A stretch of DNA of 64,000 bases from Streptomyces sp. NBC_00483 (lineage in GTDB: Bacteria; Actinomycetota; Actinomycetes; Streptomycetales; Streptomycetaceae), in contig NZ_CP107880.1 of assembly GCF_036013745.1 (NCBI RefSeq), positions 3,224,001-3,288,000 of the forward strand. The letters run 5' to 3'. The position numbers were made by a program, and so were the translations under genes. Below are positions 59,566-64,000 of this stretch, piece after piece; positions within the stretch are counted from its first letter, which is position 1, and every line of letters starts with the position of its first letter. The notes under the pieces are model-generated. The model did not search any database. It saw only the letters and a list, made by a program, of their open reading frames with translations, and was not told where the DNA came from.

Positions 59566-61156
59566 ACAGCGCGATGTCGTCCGCCCTGTCACGCTCGAAC
59601 TGCGCGAGAAGCGCATCGCACAGGTCATCGGGCGCGGCAGGCGCACCCGTGGCGGCGCGGCGCAGTTCCTCCAGGGACACGGACAGATCGATGCCGCGGG
59701 TCTCGATGAGGCCGTCGGTGACCATGAGGAGGCGGGCACCGGGGGCGAGGTCGAGCACGGTGGGTTCGGGATGCGGCAGGCCGATCCCGAGCAACGGCCC
59801 CGCCGCGTCCGCGTACCGGGCCGCGCCGCCGACCGGCACGATCAGCGGCGGGATGTGCCCCGCGTTGGCCACCCTCGTACGGCCCGTCGCGGGGTCGACG
59901 AGGGCGAGGCACAGCGTGGCGGTGAGCTGCGGGTGGTAGTGCTGGAGCAACCGGTCGAGGCGGGTCGCCAAGCGGTCGGGGTGCGGGTCCTCCAGGCAGT
60001 AGGCGCGCAGCGCGTGCCGGAGCTCGACCATCACCGTGGCCGCGTCGAGCGAGTGCCCCACGACGTCGCCGACGCCGACGAGCACGCCCTCGGGGGTGGG
60101 CAGCGCCGCGTAGAAGTCGCCGCCCATCTCGGCCTCCTGGGAGGCGGGCTCGTAGCGGAAGCCGACCTCCAGGCCGGCGAAGGCGGGCAACACGGCGGGC
60201 AGGAAGTTGTGTTGCAGCGTGTGGGCGACATGCCGCTCCTGCTCGTACATGACGAGGGGTTCCGCGGCGAGCGCGATGGCGCGGGCGAGCTGGGCGACGA
60301 GCGGCCCCGTCCTGCCGTCCGGGTCGGTGAAGTCGGGCGTGGCCAGACACACGGGGAGCCGGCCGTCGCGGGTGCGGGAGAGGGTGAGCCGGGCGCCGCC
60401 GGGCCCGAAGTACGCCTGCGGCCACGCGGCCCCGGGCCGCAACGTGGTGCGCACGCCGCCGGGCCTGCAGCTGATCCGCCGCACCAGCTCGACGGCCCGC
60501 TCGCGCGCCGCGGCGTCGGGCCCTGCGGGCGCCGCCGCGCTCCGGCACAGGCCCGTGTGCACCGCGCCGCGGTCCCCGAGGACGAACACGGCGGCGTCGC
60601 CCCCGGTGAGCCGGGCCGTCGCGGCGGCCGCCGTCCGGGCGAGTTCGGCGAGGTCGCGGGCTCCCTGCACGTCGCGGACGACCCGGGAGAGCAGCGTGAG
60701 ATGGTCGAACTGGGCCTGGGTGTCGGTGAGTTCGCGGGCCCCGCGGATCGCGGCACGCACCACGGCGCGGATCTCCTCCGGTTCGGCGGGCACCGTCAGA
60801 TACGCCTCGCCGCCCGCGTCGAGCGCCCGGCAGCGGTCCGCGGGCGCGGAGGGGCGGGCGGAGAAGTGCACGACGGGGATCCCGGCGAGCGAGGGCAGCG
60901 CCTTGACCCTGCGGCACAGCTCGAACCCGCTGAGGTCGGGAAGGCCCACGTCCACGAGCGCCACATCGGGCAACTCCCCCGCGCGCAGCCGCACGTCGAG
61001 CTCGACGAGGGCCTCGCCAGCGGAGCCGACCGGGACGACGACATGACCCGCCCGGCTCAGGACGGCGCCCAGCGCATACCGACTGGCGGCACTGTCGTCG
61101 ACCACCAGGACGGTGCATCCGACGTCGGCCCCAGGTCTCTGAACCTTGTCGTTCAC
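59540..61156 (-). CDS. Response-regulator/PP2C phosphatase (RsbU-like)
   Basis: 538 residues. An N-terminal receiver domain (CTVLVVDDSAASRYALGAVL, phospho-acceptor Asp in VALVDVGLPDLSGFE, Lys in the later PAEPEE region absent or shifted) is joined by a GAF-like middle part (about 145-320) to a SpoIIE/PP2C phosphatase (about 330-538: EAEMGGDFYAALPTPEGVLV, GVGDVVGHSLDAATVMVELR, RVANAGHIPPLIVP, DDIALLAVRRVSG). This layout is common for regulators of anti-anti-sigma factors. A GAGGGG site precedes GTG 61156. The extreme 3' end, including the stop, is the likely source of the downstream tandem array. Confidence 0.93.
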   Translation of the reverse strand: MNDKVQRPGADVGCTVLVVDDSAASRYALGAVLSRAGHVVVPVGSAGEALVELDVRLRAGELPDVALVDVGLPDLSGFELCRRVKALPSLAGIPVVHFSARPSAPADRCRALDAGGEAYLTVPAEPEEIRAVVRAAIRGARELTDTQAQFDHLTLLSRVVRDVQGARDLAELARTAAAATARLTGGDAAVFVLGDRGAVHTGLCRSAAAPAGPDAAARERAVELVRRISCRPGGVRTTLRPGAAWPQAYFGPGGARLTLSRTRDGRLPVCLATPDFTDPDGRTGPLVAQLARAIALAAEPLVMYEQERHVAHTLQHNFLPAVLPAFAGLEVGFRYEPASQEAEMGGDFYAALPTPEGVLVGVGDVVGHSLDAATVMVELRHALRAYCLEDPHPDRLATRLDRLLQHYHPQLTATLCLALVDPATGRTRVANAGHIPPLIVPVGGAARYADAAGPLLGIGLPHPEPTVLDLAPGARLLMVTDGLIETRGIDLSVSLEELRRAATGAPAAPDDLCDALLAQFERDRADDIALLAVRRVSG

Positions 61157-61469
61157 GAGCAGGCCCCTCGGGGGAAACGGAGCGGCGCGGGCCCCCTAGG
61201 GCCCTTCCGACGGATCTTGCCGGAGTCGCGGGGTCCGGCACGCACCGGGCCCCGCTCGCCGACACCGAACGTGTGCGGCCACCCGCATCCAGCCCGACCC
61301 GTCAGAAGGACCCTCGGCTCGCCGGAACAAACTACCGCCGGACAACCCCTCCGCGACCTGCCCTTCGTCCGGTTCACCGTTCCGGGTGGCGGTGGCCCAA
61401 CCCGGCTTACCCGCCCGGTACTTCCCGTTCGGTGGGCAATGCGGCGAGTGACGGGTAAGGTCGCGTCCC
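61157..61469. other. Divergent intergenic region between the phosphatase and lacI-type genes
   Basis: 313 bp with no supported gene. Only the promoter areas of the two divergent genes are expected; a TAAGGT hexamer at 61456-61461 lies 8 nt before the LacI GTG. Confidence 0.5.
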
Positions 61470-62516
61470 GTGACCGCACGCCTTGCCGACATCGCAGCAC
61501 AAGCGGGGGTCAGCGAAGCGACCGTCAGCCGTGTGCTCAACGGGAAGGCGGGGGTCGCCGCGGCCACCCGCCAGTCCGTCCTCGCCGCCCTCGACGTGCT
61601 CGGCTACGAGCGCCCCGTGCGCCTCAAGCAGCGCAGCGCGGGCCTCGTAGGACTGATCACCCCGGAACTCGAGAACCCGATCTTCCCCGCGCTCGCCCAG
61701 GTCGTGGTGCAGGCCCTGACCAGGCAGGGTTACACGCCCGTCCTGGCCACCCAGACCCCCGGCGGCTCCACCGAGGACGAGCTCACGGAGATGCTCGTCG
61801 ACCGCGACGTCAGCGGCATCATCTACGTCTCCGGGCTGCACGCCGACACCACCGCCGACCCGCAGCGCTACGAACGTCTCCGCGGCCAGGGTGTCCCCTT
61901 CGTACTCGTCGACGGGTACGCGCCGGCGGTCGCTGCGCCCTTCATCTCGCCGGACGACCGGGCCGCGTCCCGGCTCGCCGTGACGCATCTGCTCTCGCTC
62001 GGCCACACCCGCATCGGCCTGGCCGTGGGTCCGCGCCGCTTCGTCCCCGTACAGCGGAAGATCGAGGGCTTCGTACGCACGATGGCGGAGCGGCTCGACC
62101 TGCCGGAGGACCAGATCGAGCACGACTTCGTGCAGCACTCCCTCTACACCCTGGAGGGTGGGCAGGCCGCGACCTCCGCGCTGCTCGACCGGGGCTGCAC
62201 CGCGGTGGTCTGCGCGAGCGACATGATGGCGCTCGGTGCGATCAGGGCGGTGCGCGAGCGCGGCATGGACGTGCCGAAGGACGTCTCCGTCGTCGGTTTC
62301 GACGACTCTCCGCTGATCGCGTTCACCGATCCGCCGCTGACCACGATCCGCAAGCCGGTGCACGCGATGGGTCAGGCAGCGGTGCACACGCTGCTCGAAG
62401 AGGTCGGCGGCACGCCCGCGCCGCCGAGCGAATTCGTGTTCATGCCGGAGCTGGTGGTGCGGGGGTCCACGGCCGCGTCAGCAGCGGTGTCCGTAGGGGT
62501 TCGGCCTCGTCCGTAG
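61470..62516 (+). CDS. LacI-family transcriptional regulator
   Basis: 348 residues. The HTH and hinge are at the N-terminus (LADIAAQAGVSEATVSRVLN, GKAGVAAATRQSVLAALDVL). The periplasmic-binding-protein-like domain includes GLVGLITPELENPIFPALAQ, VPFVLVDGYAP, HLLSLGHTRIGLAVGP and VVGFDDSPLIAFTDPPLTTI. It would regulate sugar uptake or breakdown, but no transporter or sugar gene adjoins it, so the target is elsewhere or lost. GTG 61470 follows TAAGGT by 8 nt, suggesting a leaderless mRNA. Confidence 0.94.
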   Translation: MTARLADIAAQAGVSEATVSRVLNGKAGVAAATRQSVLAALDVLGYERPVRLKQRSAGLVGLITPELENPIFPALAQVVVQALTRQGYTPVLATQTPGGSTEDELTEMLVDRDVSGIIYVSGLHADTTADPQRYERLRGQGVPFVLVDGYAPAVAAPFISPDDRAASRLAVTHLLSLGHTRIGLAVGPRRFVPVQRKIEGFVRTMAERLDLPEDQIEHDFVQHSLYTLEGGQAATSALLDRGCTAVVCASDMMALGAIRAVRERGMDVPKDVSVVGFDDSPLIAFTDPPLTTIRKPVHAMGQAAVHTLLEEVGGTPAPPSEFVFMPELVVRGSTAASAAVSVGVRPRP

Positions 62517-62591
62517 GGCGTAGCGGGTGCGCCCGTGACCCGCCCAAGGGATGATCGGTCGGGGGGTCGGAATCTGGCAGACTCTGTGCCT

Positions 62592-63428
62592 ATGGGTGAA
62601 ACGACCGTGACGACACGTGAAGGCCGAAAAGGGGCCACACCGTCACCCATCGCGGAAGACCGCGCGGGGCGTCGCCTTCGGGCGCCGCGGCGTCCGCGAC
62701 TCTGGTTCGAGATCCTGCTGATCGCGGTGAGTTACTACACGTACTCCCTGATCCGCAACGCGGTCCCGGAGCAGAAGGCACAGGCGCTGCGCAATGCCGA
62801 CTGGATCTGGCGGGCCGAGCACAGCCTCGGTATCGCCGTCGAGCAGGCAGTCAACCATGCCGCGAATTCGGTGAGTTGGCTCATCGTCGGCATGAACTAC
62901 TACTACGCGACACTGCACTTCGTCATCACGTTGGGCGTCCTGGTGTGGCTGTTCCGCTGCCATCCCGGCCGCTACGCGGCGACCCGTCTCGCGCTGTTCG
63001 CGACGACGGCGGTCGCCCTCGTCGGTTATTACTTCTATCCGCTGGCGCCGCCGCGGCTGATGAGCGGCGGCCACTTCGTCGACACCGTCGCGGTGCACCA
63101 GACCTGGGGCTCGATGGCCTCGGGCAACCTGAAGAACATGTCGAACCAGTACGCGGCGATGCCGTCGATGCACATCGGCTGGTCGCTGTGGTGCGGCATG
63201 ACGATCTTCGCGCTGGCCTCGGTGCCGTGGGTGCGGGTCCTCGGGCTCGCGTACCCGGCGCTGACCCTGGTGGTCATCGTGGCGACCGCGAACCACTTCT
63301 GGCTGGACGCGGTGGGCGGCGTGCTGTGCCTGGCGTTCGGGTTCGCGGTGGCGCGGGCCTGGTACGGGGCGCTGCCGTATGCGCTGCCGCGTCTTGTGGC
63401 ACCACCACTGGTGCCGGTCAAGGCGTAG
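62592..63428 (+). CDS. PAP2-superfamily membrane phosphatase/phosphotransferase (Aur1/Ipt1-like)
   Basis: 278 residues, five or six predicted helices (FEILLIAVSYYTYSLIRNA, YATLHFVITLGVLVWLF, LALFATTAVALVGYYFYPLA). The acid-phosphatase signature is split: PPRL, MPSMHIGWSLWCGM with catalytic His, and ANHFWLDAVGG with the second His and Asp. The family (inositolphosphotransferase 1 type) includes phospholipid and inositol-phosphate transferases in actinobacteria. CAGACT ends 8 nt before ATG 62592. A strong bidirectional terminator separates it from the convergent amidohydrolase. Confidence 0.9.
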   Translation: MGETTVTTREGRKGATPSPIAEDRAGRRLRAPRRPRLWFEILLIAVSYYTYSLIRNAVPEQKAQALRNADWIWRAEHSLGIAVEQAVNHAANSVSWLIVGMNYYYATLHFVITLGVLVWLFRCHPGRYAATRLALFATTAVALVGYYFYPLAPPRLMSGGHFVDTVAVHQTWGSMASGNLKNMSNQYAAMPSMHIGWSLWCGMTIFALASVPWVRVLGLAYPALTLVVIVATANHFWLDAVGGVLCLAFGFAVARAWYGALPYALPRLVAPPLVPVKA

Positions 63429-63429
63429 G

Positions 63430-63458
63430 GAACGGGGGCGTCGAGCGCCCCCGTTCCT
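63430..63458. terminator. Bidirectional terminator between convergent genes
   Basis: A 12-bp stem (GGAACGGGGGCG, 63430-63441, with 63447-63458) and a 5-nt loop, directly after the PAP2 gene. Confidence 0.85.
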
Positions 63459-63464
63459 CTGGGC

Positions 63465-64000
63465 TCAGGCGCCCCGGTGCGTGATCCGGCCGTCCGTCAC
63501 GGTGAGGACGACGGGGGCCTCGGCGACCTCGTCCGCGGAGGCGGTGACCGGGTCGAGGCCGAGCACGGTGAGGTCCGCGCGCAGGCCGACCGCGATCCGG
63601 CCGCCTTCCGCCGCCCGACCCGCGGCGATCGCCGCGTGCGATGTGACGCCCTCCAGCGCTTCGAGGCCGGTGAGCCCCTGTGCGGGCCCGGCCGCGCCCT
63701 CCGGCACGCGCGCCATGGCGAGCACCTTCCGGGCGTCGTAGTGGGCGATCGGCCAGTCCGAGCCGAGCGCGAGGACGGCGCCCGCGTCCCGCAGGTCACG
63801 GGTGCGCCAGGCGCGGGCGGCGCGCGCGTCGCCGAGCCGCTTGGACCACTCGTCGCTGTGGTCGCCCTTCGTGTACGCGGTGTGCGGCGGCTGCATCGAC
63901 GCGGCGACGCCGAGCGCGGCGAACCGCGGGATCGTGTCGTCGGGCACGGACTCGATGTGCTCGATCCGGTGCCCGCCCCGGCCGCTCTCCCCGAGCGCCT
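63465..64000 (-). CDS. Amidohydrolase family protein, YtcJ-like (N-terminus outside window)
   Basis: The last about 178 residues are visible and the frame is open to the window edge. RIEHIESVPDDTIPRFAALG with the His-containing IEH motif, GVAASMQPPHTAY, and LGSDWPIAHYDARKVLAMAR with the metal-binding Asp are typical of YtcJ/exo-type amidohydrolases. The C-terminal beta sandwich part (GRIAVGLRADLTVLGLDPVT, VVLTVTDGRITHRG) completes the family. The substrate is unknown. Confidence 0.9.
   Translation of the reverse strand, partial: ALGESGRGGHRIEHIESVPDDTIPRFAALGVAASMQPPHTAYTKGDHSDEWSKRLGDARAARAWRTRDLRDAGAVLALGSDWPIAHYDARKVLAMARVPEGAAGPAQGLTGLEALEGVTSHAAIAAGRAAEGGRIAVGLRADLTVLGLDPVTASADEVAEAPVVLTVTDGRITHRGA

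Overview
The window is chromosomal DNA of a high-GC actinomycete, almost certainly a Streptomyces. Signs are the very strong third-position G/C, frequent GTG starts, many leaderless genes, a GlnR-regulated pair of glutamine synthetases (bacterial-type glnA and eukaryote-like glnII), GAF/ANTAR and SpoIIE-type phosphatase signalling proteins, and the order pepA-lpd-sucB-aceE-lipB-lipA-glnA-glnII. From memory this matches S. coelicolor from about SCO2179 (pepA) through SCO2198 (glnA) to SCO2210 (glnII) and beyond. About 59 protein genes are supported. The first (a methyltransferase) and last (an amidohydrolase) are cut by the window edges. I saw no rRNA, tRNA, IS element, prophage or CRISPR array.

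Layout. 1-5.8 kb: late cobalamin assembly (cobU with a fused metallo-beta-lactamase-like domain, cobT, cobS) interleaved with methyltransferases. 5.9-14.9 kb: leucyl aminopeptidase, then 2-oxoacid dehydrogenase genes (lpd, a two-lipoyl-domain E2, a GntR regulator, aceE). 15-30 kb: accessory and stress genes, including a VOC protein, a WYL regulator, a SpoIIE phosphatase, a beta-helix-like lipoprotein, a PGRP amidase, a MarP-like protease, a cysteine hydrolase divergent from a GlxA-type regulator, an SDR divergent from a TetR, an FAD oxidoreductase and an NsdA-like HTH/TPR regulator. 30.6-34.4 kb: lipB and lipA, which make the lipoyl cofactor used by the E2 upstream, plus conserved small and membrane proteins. 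34.4-46.2 kb: nitrogen assimilation, with glnA and glnII each carrying a near-consensus four-element GlnR box. Between them lies a minus-strand cluster of CheB esterase, CheR-PAS methyltransferase and two GAF-ANTAR proteins. 46.2-56.7 kb: a lone OmpR-type winged helix, a secreted DUF1996 protein, a 1042-residue GH89 alpha-N-acetylglucosaminidase, a sigma-like membrane protein, and a di-iron protein translationally coupled to a 2Fe-2S reductase. 57.5-59.5 kb: repeat-rich intergenic DNA. 59.5-64 kb: a response regulator/PP2C phosphatase, a LacI regulator, a PAP2 membrane protein and a partial amidohydrolase.

How the genes work together. lipB/lipA modify the E2 lipoyl domains, lpd recycles them, and aceE and an E1o elsewhere feed them. 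glnA, glnII and GlnR set ammonium assimilation. The most system-like unexplained unit is the CheB/CheR-PAS/GAF-ANTAR cluster at 36.7-40.8 kb, since streptomycetes have no flagella.

Three non-coding themes stand out. At least four genes have their stop codon duplicated as a short direct repeat or array. Repeat families fill 57.5-58.8 kb. About twenty genes look leaderless, with a -10-like hexamer 6-8 nt before the start codon.
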